DNA of 64,000 nucleotides from NCBI GenBank assembly GCA_019635215.1, contig JAHBZZ010000004.1, positions 116,065 through 180,064 on the forward strand, read 5' to 3'. This document shows, one piece after another, positions 29,634 to 39,166 of this stretch. A program made the position numbers and the translations under genes. Numbering within the stretch: position 1 is the first letter of the stretch; each line of letters starts with the position of its first letter. The notes under the pieces are model-generated. The model searched no databases and had not been told where the DNA came from. It was given only the letters and a program-made list of their open reading frames with translations. This DNA is from Nitrosomonas sp. (lineage in GTDB: Bacteria; Pseudomonadota; Gammaproteobacteria; Burkholderiales; Nitrosomonadaceae).

Positions 29634-31091
29634 CTATCTTCTTCTGCCGCCGAGCAATGAGCCCAGCAGGCCGCGTACAATTTGACGGCCGAGTTGCGAA
29701 CCAATCGAGCGCACAGCGCTTTTAGCCATGTTGCCGACAAAATCCTCTACCGGGTTGCTATTTTTCCGTGTGGCGGGTTTGCCGCCGGCCGTGATTGCAT
29801 TCAATTGCGTGGTGCGCTGCGCAAGCATTTCATAAGCCGATTCACGGTCGATCATCGTATCGTAGCGCCCTGCAAGTGGTGAGCGCTTCAGCTGCAATTG
29901 CCGTTCTTCCAGCGTCAGCGGCCCGATCTGTGACCGGGGCGGATAAACAAGCACCTGTTCGACCGGTGTGGGCTGCCCTTTGTTGTCCAGCACGGATACC
30001 AGCGCTTCGCCGACACCCAGATGCGAAATAACGCGCTCGGTATCGATGGCCGGGTTGCTGCGCAGTGTCTGTGCAGCGGTTTTGACAGCTTTTTGATCGT
30101 TCGGTGTGAAGGCACGTAGTGCGTGCTGGATACGATTGCCCAGCTGACCGGCGATCGCCGCCGGAATATCCGCAGGTACCTGACTGACGAAGAAAACCCC
30201 CACGCCCTTGGAACGAATTAGCCGCACCACCTGTTCGACTTTTTCAATCAATACATCCGACGCCTGTTTGAATATTAGATGCGCTTCATCAAAAAACAGT
30301 ACCAGCTTCGGTTTTTCCGTGTCTCCGACTTCAGGTAATTGTTCGAATAATTCCGCCAGCAGCCACAGCAAAAATGTCGCGTAAAGTTTCGGCTGTTGCA
30401 GCAGCGATGTGGCATCCAGCAGGCTGATCACGCCATTGCCGGAAAAATCCGTCTGCATCAAGTCGTTGAGTTGTAACGCAGGTTCACCAAAAAACTGTTC
30501 CGCGCCGTGTTGTTCCAGCATCAGTAAATTACGTTGGATTGCCGCGATGCTGACGGATGGCAGACTGCCATAATTCGGCTGCAGTGCCTGCCGGTTTTCC
30601 GAAATCCAACTCAGCAGGCTGCGCAGATCTTTGATGTCAAGCAGCAACAAGCCTTCGTCGTCGGCTATTTTGAAACCGACGTATAAAACAGCCGACTGGG
30701 TTTCATTCAAATTTAGCAGGCTCGATAACAGCAACGGGCCCATGTCTGAAATCGTAGTGCGCGCCGGGTGTCCTGCTTTACCGAACAAATCCCATGAAAT
30801 CACCGGATAAGCGCGTCCGGAAAACGCATCGCGTGCGAGCAGCGACAGTCTTTCATTGATTTTCTGATGCGCGGCGCCTGGTTTGGCGAACCCTGACAAG
30901 TCGCCTTTGATGTCAGTTACAAAAATCGGTACACCGGCTTCGCTGAAGCCTTCGATCAGTGTTTGCAGCGTAACCGTTTTCCCGGTGCCGGTCGCGCCGG
31001 TAATCAGACCATGGCGATTGGCCATGCCCAGATTCAGCGATACACTTTTTCCAGTTCCGGGATTGCCGCCAAATTCAAACGAAGTGTACAT
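29634..31091 (-). CDS. HerA-like P-loop ATPase of the DUF853 (YjgR) family
   Basis: The 485 residues contain Walker A GATGTGKTVTLQ (about 32-43), a long ATPase core, Walker B LVLFFDEAHLIF, an arginine-finger-like region (GNRIQHALRAFTPNDQKAVK), and a Gly/Arg-rich C terminus (GSLLGGRRR). The family is related to HerA/FtsK translocases, but its role in bacteria is not defined. The last gene of the minus-strand block; its start lies 41 bases from a perfect palindrome derived from the miniature element. Confidence 0.85.
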   Translation of the reverse strand: MYTSFEFGGNPGTGKSVSLNLGMANRHGLITGATGTGKTVTLQTLIEGFSEAGVPIFVTDIKGDLSGFAKPGAAHQKINERLSLLARDAFSGRAYPVISWDLFGKAGHPARTTISDMGPLLLSSLLNLNETQSAVLYVGFKIADDEGLLLLDIKDLRSLLSWISENRQALQPNYGSLPSVSIAAIQRNLLMLEQHGAEQFFGEPALQLNDLMQTDFSGNGVISLLDATSLLQQPKLYATFLLWLLAELFEQLPEVGDTEKPKLVLFFDEAHLIFKQASDVLIEKVEQVVRLIRSKGVGVFFVSQVPADIPAAIAGQLGNRIQHALRAFTPNDQKAVKTAAQTLRSNPAIDTERVISHLGVGEALVSVLDNKGQPTPVEQVLVYPPRSQIGPLTLEERQLQLKRSPLAGRYDTMIDRESAYEMLAQRTTQLNAITAGGKPATRKNSNPVEDFVGNMAKSAVRSIGSQLGRQIVRGLLGSLLGGRRR

Positions 31092-31132
31092 AAATCAGCC
31101 CATCAATTGTTGTCGTTATTCTGCAAGAACCC

Positions 31133-31172
31133 TCAGAACCTGTTCATGATCAAGATCATGAACAGGTTCTCA
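31133..31172. mobile_element. Minimal inverted-repeat (terminal-repeat-only) MITE copy
   Basis: A perfect palindrome: 17-base arms AGAACCTGTTCATGATC / GATCATGAACAGGTTCT around AA (31135-31170). The outer 10 bases equal the termini of the element at 7093-7240, and the flanks are direct TCA repeats (31133-31135 and 31170-31172), again a TNA duplication. It looks like an internally deleted or convergently formed copy. As RNA it would be a strong hairpin between divergent genes. Confidence 0.6.
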
Positions 31173-31263
31173 AGAGCAACTTATCTTATACTTTTTTAAA
31201 GGATATTGGCATGTCTTCTGGTGGAGAATCCTGATAATATCGGTTATTTATTGCTCATAGTGA

Positions 31264-32016
31264 ATGAGTTTCTCAATGTACGACGTTAGTGATACATACG
31301 ATGCGCCTGAATTAACGATCAGTGAACAGAACGGCGTACGTTCATTGCATCTGGGTGGATCGATGGTGCAAAGCGCGATGCGGATTGCTGCGCCGAATGA
31401 ACTGGAATTGGTGTATACGCAGTGCATGATGGGATTTATGTTGTTTCATCCAAAACCCGGGCATGTGCTGATGATCGGATTGGGCGGTGGATCGCTGGCC
31501 AAGTTTGTTTATCATTATCTGCCACAAACCCGTGTGACGGTGATAGAACCCTACCGGCAGGTGATCATGGCAGCACGGCAATATTTTTATGTACCGCATG
31601 ATGATGCACGGTTTGCCATCGTTGAAGCGGATGGCGCGCGCTATATCACGGCAGAGGCGATTAACGCCGATATTATTATGGTCGACGGCTTCGATGATGG
31701 TGATCAGGTCCAGTCACTGTGCAGTCAGGAATTTTATGACCACGCGCTACAGGCGTTAAACAGGAACGGTATGCTGGTGGTTAATTTGTTGAGCCGTGAC
31801 AGTCAATTAAAAACCTTGCTGCAGCGGATTGAAAACAGTTTTGATGGCCATATCATTGCGATGATGGCCGAAATACGCGGTAATCTGATTGTTTTTGCAT
31901 TTCGAAACAATCCGGGGAAACTGTCGTGGAAGTCTATCCATAAGCATGCGCAAGAACTCGAAACCGCATATCCTTTGCCGTTTCGCGAGTTTGTTGCCAG
32001 ACTGCGAAAGTATTAG
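31264..32016 (+). CDS. Spermidine synthase-like methyltransferase-fold protein
   Basis: The 250-residue protein has the Rossmann-type signature of polyamine aminopropyltransferases: HVLMIGLGGGSLAKFVYHYLP, then VIEPYRQV, DGARYI and DIIMVDGFDDGDQV (about 70-150). The N-terminal SpeE beta domain is short and several SpeE substrate residues are not evident, so true spermidine synthesis is uncertain. No methionine-adenosyl decarboxylase gene nearby. Confidence 0.75.
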   Translation: MSFSMYDVSDTYDAPELTISEQNGVRSLHLGGSMVQSAMRIAAPNELELVYTQCMMGFMLFHPKPGHVLMIGLGGGSLAKFVYHYLPQTRVTVIEPYRQVIMAARQYFYVPHDDARFAIVEADGARYITAEAINADIIMVDGFDDGDQVQSLCSQEFYDHALQALNRNGMLVVNLLSRDSQLKTLLQRIENSFDGHIIAMMAEIRGNLIVFAFRNNPGKLSWKSIHKHAQELETAYPLPFREFVARLRKY

Positions 32017-32125
32017 AACAGATTCTCAGGCTGAAATGTTGCGCTGCGAAGGTGAATGGAAAGTAACAATATGCTAAAGTTATGTCTTTTGATTGAATGT
32101 CTTTTGTATTATAGAGCGATTAATT

Positions 32126-32326
32126 ATGGATTACGATTACGAATCGGAGCAAACAAAATTCATGCGCGAGTTTCTTGAAAAGAACCCGCAAGTCCAGGAA
32201 AAACGTTTGGCGGCAAGAAGTATCTGGTGGGACAAAAATCTTGATAAGAATCAGCAAAAGCATTTTAAAGAAAGCACTGTTCCACATAAGCCTTACGCGT
32301 ATTTCGGTGCGCAGTCGGATGATTAA
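32126..32326 (+). CDS. DUF3460 family small protein
   Basis: 66 residues beginning [19 protein letters not shown] and containing the family core [11 protein letters not shown] and [11 protein letters not shown]3460 is a short, mostly betaproteobacterial family of unknown function, charged and soluble. ATG 32126 is used; the frame is open 33 bases further up without benefit. It sits just before the parS site and mnmG. Confidence 0.8.
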   Translation: MDYDYESEQTKFMREFLEKNPQVQEKRLAARSIWWDKNLDKNQQKHFKESTVPHKPYAYFGAQSDD

Positions 32327-32354
32327 TCCGCATTACAATAACGTTTAAACCAAA

Positions 32355-32370
32355 TGTTTCACGTGAAACA
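32355..32370. promoter_or_regulatory. parS centromere site
   Basis: TGTTTCACGTGAAACA, the perfect 16-base palindromic consensus for ParB binding, 37 bases upstream of the mnmG ATG. parA and parB are 2.6-3.4 kb downstream. Such sites cluster near the replication origin. Confidence 0.95.
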
Positions 32371-32406
32371 TCGGATGAAACTGTCCGCACGGTTTTGGTT
32401 TTGAAT

Positions 32407-34332
32407 ATGCGTAAACAAAACAGCTATGACATCATCATTGTCGGCGGCGGCCATGCGGGAACGGAGGCGGCGCTTGCCGCGGCACGCATGGGCCGCCGGA
32501 CATTACTGCTGACACATAATATCGAAACAATCGGTCAGATGTCCTGCAATCCGTCAATCGGCGGCATCGGTAAAAGCCATCTTGTCAAAGAAATCGATGC
32601 GCTTGGCGGTGCGATGGGGCTGGCAACCGATGAGGCGGGAATCCAATTTCGCGTGCTGAATTCGAGCAAAGGCCCGGCGGTGCGCGCAACCCGTGCGCAG
32701 GCAGACCGTGTCCTGTATCGTCAGGCTATCCGTAAACGGATAGAAAATCAGGTTAATCTTCAGGTTGTGCAGCAGGCCGTGGATGATCTGCTGATTGAGC
32801 AGGATCGAATTGCCGGTGTGGTTACCCAGCTGAGCATCCAATTTTATGCTGAGGCTGTGGTGCTGACGGTGGGGACTTTTCTGGCGGGGCTTGCGCATAT
32901 CGGCAAAACTCATTTCAAAGCCGGGCGGGCCGGCGATCCACCGTCGATAACACTGGCGCAGCGTCTGAATGAGATGCAGTTTCCGGTGGGGCGGCTTAAA
33001 ACCGGTACACCGCCACGCATAGACGGGCGCAGCTTGGATTACCGCAAACTGAAAGAACAACCCGGTGATGTGCCGGTTCCAGTTGTGTCTTTCATGGGAC
33101 ACACCATCAAGCACCCGCGTCAGGTATCCTGCTGGATTACGCAGACCAATGCGGAAACGCATGCAATCATTAATGCAGGATTGTCCGAGTCGCCGTTGTA
33201 TACCGGCAAAATAGAAGGCATCGGGCCGCGTTATTGCCCATCCATTGAAGACAAGGTGGTACGGTTTGCCAGCCGGGAGAGTCATTCCATTTTTCTTGAA
33301 CCGGAAGGACTGGATACGCATGAAATTTATCCGAACGGCATTTCAACCAGCCTGCCTTTCGAATTTCAGGTGAAACTGGTGCAGTCGATTGCTGGCCTGG
33401 AAAATGCGCATATCACACGACCGGGATATGCTATAGAGTACAATTATTTCGATCCGAGAAATCTGAAACGCTCGTTGGAAACCAAAACCATTAAAGGCCT
33501 GTTTTTCGCCGGACAGATCAACGGCACTACCGGTTATGAAGAGGCGGCGGCGCAAGGCCTGCTGGCAGGGATTAATGCGGCGTTGTACGTGCAGCAGAAG
33601 GACAGCTGGTGTCCATTAAGAAATGAGGCATATATCGGTGTGCTGGTCGATGATCTGATTACTTCCGGCGTGACCGAGCCGTATCGCATGTTTACCAGTC
33701 GTGCGGAATACCGGCTGCAACTGCGCGAAGACAATGCCGATCAGCGTCTGACCGAAATCGGTAGAAGGTTTGGATTGGTTGACGATGAACGGTGGGCATT
33801 TTATGCATGCAAGCGTGAAGCGATTGAAAAAGAACAAAACCGTTTAGACCGTATCCGGATTTTTCCCGATACTATTGATGAGGAACGGCTCATTCAGGTG
33901 CTTGGGAAGACCATCGAGCGTGAGTATACGCTGACCGAGCTGCTGCGCCGTCCGGATGTGTCCTATGCGGATCTGATGACATTATGCGGTATCGAGCAGA
34001 GCACCAGCGATGCATGGATGGATGCACAAATCGCCGAGCAGGTGGAAATTCAGATCAAATATCAGGGTTATATCAAGCGCCAGGAAGAGGAAATACGCCG
34101 CCAGTCGCTGCATGAAGTGACGCTGTTACCGGCTGATATCGATTATCGCCTGGTCAAGGGATTATCCAATGAGGTTCAGCAAAAACTGAACGAACATAAA
34201 CCTGAAACCATCGGTCAGGCCAGCAGAATATCGGGTGTTACGCCTGCGGCCATTTCATTGTTACTGGTTCATCTCAAGCGTGGGTTCGGCAGTATCAGTC
34301 CTCCGGATGCCGGCCAGAAACAGCATGCATGA
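32407..34332 (+). CDS. mnmG: tRNA uridine-5-carboxymethylaminomethyl modification enzyme MnmG
   Basis: With MnmE, adds the carboxymethylaminomethyl group at U34 of tRNAs. The 641 residues have the FAD site [72 protein letters not shown], the SRAEYRL motif and the C-terminal helical domain. ATG 32407 is preferred over an in-frame TTG 12 bases earlier. It heads mnmG-rsmG-parA-parB, each overlapping the next by ATGA except parB. Confidence 0.97.
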   Translation: MRKQNSYDIIIVGGGHAGTEAALAAARMGRRTLLLTHNIETIGQMSCNPSIGGIGKSHLVKEIDALGGAMGLATDEAGIQFRVLNSSKGPAVRATRAQADRVLYRQAIRKRIENQVNLQVVQQAVDDLLIEQDRIAGVVTQLSIQFYAEAVVLTVGTFLAGLAHIGKTHFKAGRAGDPPSITLAQRLNEMQFPVGRLKTGTPPRIDGRSLDYRKLKEQPGDVPVPVVSFMGHTIKHPRQVSCWITQTNAETHAIINAGLSESPLYTGKIEGIGPRYCPSIEDKVVRFASRESHSIFLEPEGLDTHEIYPNGISTSLPFEFQVKLVQSIAGLENAHITRPGYAIEYNYFDPRNLKRSLETKTIKGLFFAGQINGTTGYEEAAAQGLLAGINAALYVQQKDSWCPLRNEAYIGVLVDDLITSGVTEPYRMFTSRAEYRLQLREDNADQRLTEIGRRFGLVDDERWAFYACKREAIEKEQNRLDRIRIFPDTIDEERLIQVLGKTIEREYTLTELLRRPDVSYADLMTLCGIEQSTSDAWMDAQIAEQVEIQIKYQGYIKRQEEEIRRQSLHEVTLLPADIDYRLVKGLSNEVQQKLNEHKPETIGQASRISGVTPAAISLLLVHLKRGFGSISPPDAGQKQHA

Positions 34333-35012
34333 ATCCTGGTGATGCGCTCAGGCAAAACCTGTCTGCCTTAAAGTATTCCGCATTCGAGCAGGATGAGCGA
34401 ATGCGGGAACGGATTATTCAATATTTGCTGTTGATTGCGAAGTGGAACAGGCAATATAACCTGACGGCGATCAGAACCGTTGAAGACATGCTGTATCAGC
34501 ATATTATGGACAGTCTGGTGGCGGTTGAATATATTAATGGACCGTATATCGTCGATGTGGGTACAGGCGCAGGGCTGCCGGGCATACCGATAGCCATCGC
34601 ACGGCCGGACTGGCAGGTGACGCTGTCAGAAAGCAATCAGAAAAAAACGGCGTTTCTGCAGCAGGCCAAAATCGAATTGGCGCTGGATAATGTGGTGGTT
34701 ATGGCAAAGCGGATTGAAACAGCAGTTGTCGACCAAAGCCCGGATACGATTATTTCAAGGGCTTATGCCAGTCTGGGGGATTTCATAAGAACGACACAGC
34801 ATTTGGTGAAACCGCGCGAAATACAGAGCCGCTGGGTCGCGATGAAAGGCAGTTGCACGCAACAGGAGCTTGATCAGGTGATTTCACCTTATGTGATTGA
34901 AAGAAAAATACCTTTAACCGTTCCGGGGCTTTCTGCACAGCGGGAACTGATTGTGATCCGGCGTATATTTGCTGCTGAAAGACCGGATCTGCTGGAGGCG
35001 CATCGAGCATGA
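34329..35012 (+). CDS. rsmG: 16S rRNA m7G527 methyltransferase
   Basis: SAM-dependent methylation of G527 in 16S rRNA. The 227-residue protein has [11 protein letters not shown], the SAM motif [31 protein letters not shown] and [14 protein letters not shown] overlap with mnmG upstream and parA downstream. Confidence 0.95.
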   Translation: MNPGDALRQNLSALKYSAFEQDERMRERIIQYLLLIAKWNRQYNLTAIRTVEDMLYQHIMDSLVAVEYINGPYIVDVGTGAGLPGIPIAIARPDWQVTLSESNQKKTAFLQQAKIELALDNVVVMAKRIETAVVDQSPDTIISRAYASLGDFIRTTQHLVKPREIQSRWVAMKGSCTQQELDQVISPYVIERKIPLTVPGLSAQRELIVIRRIFAAERPDLLEAHRA

Positions 35013-35767
35013 CAAAAATTCTGGCAATTGCCAACCAAAAGGGCGGCGTGGGTAAAACCACGACCAGCGTCAATCTGGCGGCCAGTCTGGCAAATGCGGG
35101 CAAGCAGGTGTTGCTGATCGATCTTGATCCGCAAGCGAATGCCACCATGGGTAGCGGCACTAATAAGCAGGCGATCAAACAGACGGTTTATCATGTTTTG
35201 CTGGGTGAGTTGCCGATCAAATCGGTACGCATCAGCGAGCTGCAGGGCAAATATGATCTGATCCCGGCCAACCGCGATCTGGCGGGTGCCGAGGTCGAAA
35301 TGGTCACACTTTCGCAGCGTGAAATCCGTTTGAAAGCAGCATTGGTCGAAATCATCAATGAATATCAATACGTTATTATAGACTGTCCGCCTGCGCTCAA
35401 TCTGCTGACACTGAATGCGCTATGCGCCGCGCATGCGGTGATGATCCCGATGCAATGCGAATATTATGCGCTGGAAGGATTGAGTGATCTCGTCAATACC
35501 ATTAAGAAAGTCCGGGCGAATTTTAATCCCAGGTTGCGGATCGAGGGATTGCTGCGCACCATGTTCGATCCGCGCAATATTCTGGCGCAACAGGTATCGG
35601 ATCAGTTGCAGCGTCATTTCGGCGACAAGGTTTACCGCACGGTTATTCCCAGGAATGTGCGCCTGGCGGAAGCGCCGGGGTTCGGTATTCCTGTGCTTTA
35701 TCACGACCGCCAGTCCAAAGGGGCTCAGGCTTATCTGGCGTTGGCACAGGAGGTACTGAGTGCCTGA
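35009..35767 (+). CDS. parA: Chromosome partitioning ATPase ParA (Soj)
   Basis: Deviant Walker ATPase that moves ParB-parS complexes. The 252 residues begin with IANQKGGVGKTTTSVNLAA (signature Lys), then LIDLDPQANATMG, VIIDCPPALNLLTLNAL and VIPRNVRLAEAPGFGIPV. Short chromosomal type without an N-terminal DNA-binding extension. Overlaps rsmG by four bases. Confidence 0.96.
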   Translation: MTKILAIANQKGGVGKTTTSVNLAASLANAGKQVLLIDLDPQANATMGSGTNKQAIKQTVYHVLLGELPIKSVRISELQGKYDLIPANRDLAGAEVEMVTLSQREIRLKAALVEIINEYQYVIIDCPPALNLLTLNALCAAHAVMIPMQCEYYALEGLSDLVNTIKKVRANFNPRLRIEGLLRTMFDPRNILAQQVSDQLQRHFGDKVYRTVIPRNVRLAEAPGFGIPVLYHDRQSKGAQAYLALAQEVLSA

Positions 35768-35791
35768 TTTTGTATTAAAAGGAATGCTTAA

Positions 35792-36634
35792 ATGGCGAAA
35801 CTAAAAGGCCTGGGGCGCGGACTGGATGCGCTGCTGTCGGGCAATGCCGATATAACAGACGCTTCCGGAGACAGGCTGCAGAATCTCGAAATCGCATTAC
35901 TGCAGCCCGGAAAATACCAGCCGCGTAGTAATATGGATCAGTCGGCCTTGGCCAATCTGGCCGAATCCATCAAAACGCAGGGTGTCATGCAGCCTATTCT
36001 GGTGCGTGCGATGGGTATGGATCATTATGAAATTATCGCCGGTGAGCGCCGCTGGCGTGCGGCGCAATTAGCAGGCTTGACCGAAGTACCCGCTATTATT
36101 CGTGAAGTAGCTGATGATGCCGCGCTTGCGATTTCGCTCATCGAGAATATTCAGCGTGAGGACCTGAATCCACTGGAAGAAGCGATGGGGATTCAGCGCT
36201 TGATCAACGAGTTTGGCATGACGCATCAGACCGCTGCTGAAGCGCTGGGCAGTTCGCGTAGTGCGATCTCCAATTTATTGCGCCTGCTCAACTTGACTGA
36301 ACCCGTACAGGAAATGATGATGCAGGGCAAAATCGATATGGGACATGGCAGGGCTTTGCTGGCGCTCGAATCCGCACAGCAAATCCGGATTGCCAATATG
36401 ATCGTGTTGAAACGCTTATCAGTACGCGAGACGGAAAAAATAATACAGCAACTGATCAAACCGCAAACGCGCAAAGTTCAAAAAAACGATCGCGATATTC
36501 TGGCGTTGCAGGAATCCGTTTCAGAACGGCTCGGCGCACAGGTAACGATCAAATCCGGAAAGAATGGTCGGGGCAATATCATCATACATTACTCAAATCT
36601 CGATCAGCTCGATGATATACTGAACAGATTTTAA
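35792..36634 (+). CDS. parB: Chromosome partitioning protein ParB (Spo0J)
   Basis: CTPase/DNA-binding clamp loaded at parS. The 280-residue protein has the N-terminal [11 protein letters not shown]-like motif ([13 protein letters not shown]), the CTP-binding segments KYQPRSNM and [29 protein letters not shown], and a helix-turn-helix ([20 protein letters not shown]). The C-terminal dimer helix is present. AAGGA precedes the ATG. Its target site is at 32355. Confidence 0.96.
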   Translation: MAKLKGLGRGLDALLSGNADITDASGDRLQNLEIALLQPGKYQPRSNMDQSALANLAESIKTQGVMQPILVRAMGMDHYEIIAGERRWRAAQLAGLTEVPAIIREVADDAALAISLIENIQREDLNPLEEAMGIQRLINEFGMTHQTAAEALGSSRSAISNLLRLLNLTEPVQEMMMQGKIDMGHGRALLALESAQQIRIANMIVLKRLSVRETEKIIQQLIKPQTRKVQKNDRDILALQESVSERLGAQVTIKSGKNGRGNIIIHYSNLDQLDDILNRF

Positions 36635-36665
36635 AAACCGAGACGCAGCAATATTTATAAAGATT

Positions 36666-36848
36666 ATGGATACAAAATTACTCGATATCCTGGTATGTCC
36701 TTTATGCAAAGGGCCTCTACTGTATAAAAAACAAGAAAAAGAGTTGATTTGCAAACCGGACCGGCTAGCATTTACGATCAAGGACGGTATCCCGATCATG
36801 CTCGAGGAGGAAGCACGCAGAATCCCGGATGATGTGGAAATCAGCTAA
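36666..36848 (+). CDS. Trm112 family small protein
   Basis: 60 residues: [20 protein letters not shown]... ending with [14 protein letters not shown]. The CPLC motif is a half zinc ribbon; the second Cys pair is absent, as often in bacterial Trm112-like (YcaR-type) proteins. Function in bacteria not established. Confidence 0.88.
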   Translation: MDTKLLDILVCPLCKGPLLYKKQEKELICKPDRLAFTIKDGIPIMLEEEARRIPDDVEIS

Positions 36849-36850
36849 CG

Positions 36851-36882
36851 TGCGGTTTGTGCAGCTTCAGGCACAAACCGCA
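36851..36882. terminator. Perfect 12-base stem-loop after the parB/Trm112 run
   Basis: TGCGGTTTGTGC and GCACAAACCGCA flank an 8-base loop, directly after the Trm112-like stop. No T-run follows on either strand, so it may be a processing or attenuating hairpin rather than an intrinsic terminator. Confidence 0.5.
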
Positions 36883-36909
36883 GTGATTCAATAAACAAAC
36901 ACGCCATCA

Positions 36910-37905
36910 ATGAACACAACTGTCAAATTAACGCCACGTATCGCGGCCATGCTGGGTGCGTTGGTTGCCGATTCCGCCGCACTGGGCTTACACTGGCTTT
37001 ATGATCCTGAGCGTATTGCGCAAATCGAAAAGAATAAAAGCATTGTTTTTTTACCACCCAATCACGACAATTACGCTGATGTCAAAGGATTCTTTGCACA
37101 TGGCGGTAAAGCTGCGGGCGATGCTTCCGGCTATGGGGAAATCTGCCTGCTGATGCTGAAACATTATGCCATGCATGGTGAATTCAATCGTACTGCGTAT
37201 CAAACCGAGTTCCGCAATCTGTTCGGACCCGGCGGCGCATACCGCGGATATGTCGATTCGCCCACACGTCAGACCTTACTGAAGCTGATTCCACTGATTT
37301 CGGAAGATTATCCCGAAATGTCCGGAGCGGATGACGATCAATTCGCCGCACTGGCAACCGTACCTGTCGTCACGGCATTGCATTCCGGTTCGGAAGATGC
37401 ATTACTGGCCAAGGTCGAACAGATTGTAAGGGTGACGAATCATAACGATACGGCGGTAGCCGCGGCGCAATATGCGGCTGCCGTGCTGACTGCCGTATTT
37501 GCTGGAACACCGATTGGACAAGCGCTGACGCAGGCTTTGCCGCATGCAAAAGAAGAACTCGGGGCATTGCTGGAAGATGCGCTGGCAATGGATGTGCTGG
37601 ACAGCGTCCGGGCTGCGCAACGCTTTGGTCCGGCGTGTCATGTGCTGGAAGGCATGCCGGTGATCGCCCATATTGTCCGGCATGCCACAAGTTACCAGCA
37701 AGCCGTGGAGGCTAATATCCGTGCGGGTGGCGACAGTTGTGGCCGTGCCATTATGCTTGGCGCGATTGCCGCAGCAAACGCCGAACAGCAGGCGGAGGTC
37801 GCTGCTACAATTCCCTTGTCTTGGCTGGCAAAATATCGCCGGTTTTCCGATGCCGCCAATGCTATTGAGCAGTTCCGGGAGGTTACGGACAGCGCAATAT
37901 CTTAA
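36910..37905 (+). CDS. ADP-ribosylglycohydrolase / J1-crystallin-like family protein
   Basis: The 331-residue all-helical protein starts with MLGALVADSAALGLHWLYDPERI, the usual first motif of DraG-like hydrolases. It has the equivalent of the metal-binding C-terminal motif as GGDSCGRAIMLGAI. In active ADP-ribosylhydrolases this is GGDTDT; here the second Asp is Cys, a pattern seen in the crystallin-J1 branch. Whether it removes ADP-ribose is therefore doubtful. No nitrogenase or DraT genes nearby. Confidence 0.78.
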   Translation: MNTTVKLTPRIAAMLGALVADSAALGLHWLYDPERIAQIEKNKSIVFLPPNHDNYADVKGFFAHGGKAAGDASGYGEICLLMLKHYAMHGEFNRTAYQTEFRNLFGPGGAYRGYVDSPTRQTLLKLIPLISEDYPEMSGADDDQFAALATVPVVTALHSGSEDALLAKVEQIVRVTNHNDTAVAAAQYAAAVLTAVFAGTPIGQALTQALPHAKEELGALLEDALAMDVLDSVRAAQRFGPACHVLEGMPVIAHIVRHATSYQQAVEANIRAGGDSCGRAIMLGAIAAANAEQQAEVAATIPLSWLAKYRRFSDAANAIEQFREVTDSAIS

Positions 37906-38105
37906 CCGGATAAAGTCCACTGCGCGCTTAAAGAATGGCATGATTAGAGCCACATAGCCAAAAATGCTATAATGCCGGGTTTATCGATTTTTACAGTCAA
38001 AAATGATTGCTTATATCCTGAACAATAACTGCCTGCCGGTGAATGTTACTCGCTTATGCGGTATTTCAGGATAGATCTGTTTTTTAAAATTATCATGGAG
38101 GAAAA

Positions 38106-39053
38106 ATGAGTCACACGCTATACGAAACAAAAATTCAACGGGTACAACGCTGTGAGCTGGCGGTTCCAGGTTCAAGCCCGGGGATGTTTGAGAAAGCATT
38201 AAACAGCGGTGTGGATTTCGTTTTTCTGGATCTTGAAGATGCCGTTGCTCCCGATGACAAAGTGCAGGCACGTAAAAATATTATCCAGGCGCTCAATGAC
38301 CTGGATTGGAAAGGACATGGCGTAACCGTATCGGTGCGTATCAACGGTCTGGATACGCAATATATGGTTCGTGATGTGGTTGATCTTGTCGAACAGGCCG
38401 GGTCGAAAATTGACACCTTGCTGATACCCAAAGCAGGCGTTTATGCCGATGTCTACATGGTGGAAGCCATGGTTAATCAGCTGGAAATGCAACAGGGCCT
38501 GAAAAACAGAATTGGTCTGGAGGCACTGATTGAAACCGCGCTGGGTATGGCCAATGTTGAAGATATCGCACGTAATGGCGCGCGCGGCAGATTGGAAGCC
38601 CTGCATTTTGGTGTCGCGGATTATGCCGCCAGTAATCGCGCCAGAACAGTCAATATTGGCGGACTGAATCCGGATTATCCCGGTGACCAGTGGCACTTCG
38701 CCATCAGTCGCATGACGGTGGCGTGCCGTGCCTATGGTTTGCGCCCGATCGACGGCCCATTTGGCGATATTAAGGATCCGGAAGGCTATAAACTGGCTGC
38801 ACGCCGTGCAGCCGCACTGGGATGCGAAGGGAAATGGGCGATACATCCCACCCAGATTGCACTGGCGAATGAAGTTTTTACGCCGCCGCCGGCAGAAGTG
38901 GAAAAAGCCAAACGTATCCTGGCCGCATTGAAAGAAGCGGCAGCACAAGGAAAAGGCGCCGCCGCGCTGGACGGGCGGCTGATCGATGCGGCCTCGGAAA
39001 GAATGGCCAATAATGTGGTGAGAATCGCGGAAGCGATAGCCGCTAAAAAATAA
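38106..39053 (+). CDS. mcl: L-malyl-CoA lyase (HpcH/HpaI aldolase, CitE-like)
   Basis: Reversibly splits malyl-CoA into acetyl-CoA and glyoxylate. The 315-residue protein has the CitE-like features RCELAVPGSSPGMFEKAL, DFVFLDLEDAVAPDDK (metal-binding Asp/Glu), VSVRINGLDT, GLEALIETALGM and a C-terminal segment GCEGKWAIHPTQIALANEVF. GGAGG lies just before the ATG. Strong support for the substrate comes from the two CoA-ligase subunits downstream. A terminator separates it from them. Confidence 0.88.
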   Translation: MSHTLYETKIQRVQRCELAVPGSSPGMFEKALNSGVDFVFLDLEDAVAPDDKVQARKNIIQALNDLDWKGHGVTVSVRINGLDTQYMVRDVVDLVEQAGSKIDTLLIPKAGVYADVYMVEAMVNQLEMQQGLKNRIGLEALIETALGMANVEDIARNGARGRLEALHFGVADYAASNRARTVNIGGLNPDYPGDQWHFAISRMTVACRAYGLRPIDGPFGDIKDPEGYKLAARRAAALGCEGKWAIHPTQIALANEVFTPPPAEVEKAKRILAALKEAAAQGKGAAALDGRLIDAASERMANNVVRIAEAIAAKK

Positions 39054-39065
39054 AGTTACGTATAG

Positions 39066-39087
39066 GGCCGCGCAATGCGGCCTTTTT
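39066..39087 (+). terminator. Intrinsic terminator after mcl
   Basis: GGCCGC, loop GCAAT, GCGGCC, then TTTTTATTT: a GC-rich 6-base-pair stem (7 with a flanking G-T pair) followed by a T-run, 12 bases after the mcl stop. It implies that mtkAB transcription is reduced by termination or has its own promoter in the 80 bases after it. Confidence 0.8.
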
Positions 39088-39166
39088 ATTTCAACCCGAT
39101 TTGTTAACAATACATGGTTTCATGGAAAAGCCATGACATATCAATCCGTTTGATGAGGAAATCGAA

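Noticed and set aside
32554-33321. 255-codon minus-strand frame antisense to mnmG
   Set aside because: The opposite strand encodes a full, conserved MnmG; the antisense product resembles nothing and has no promoter or start signal.
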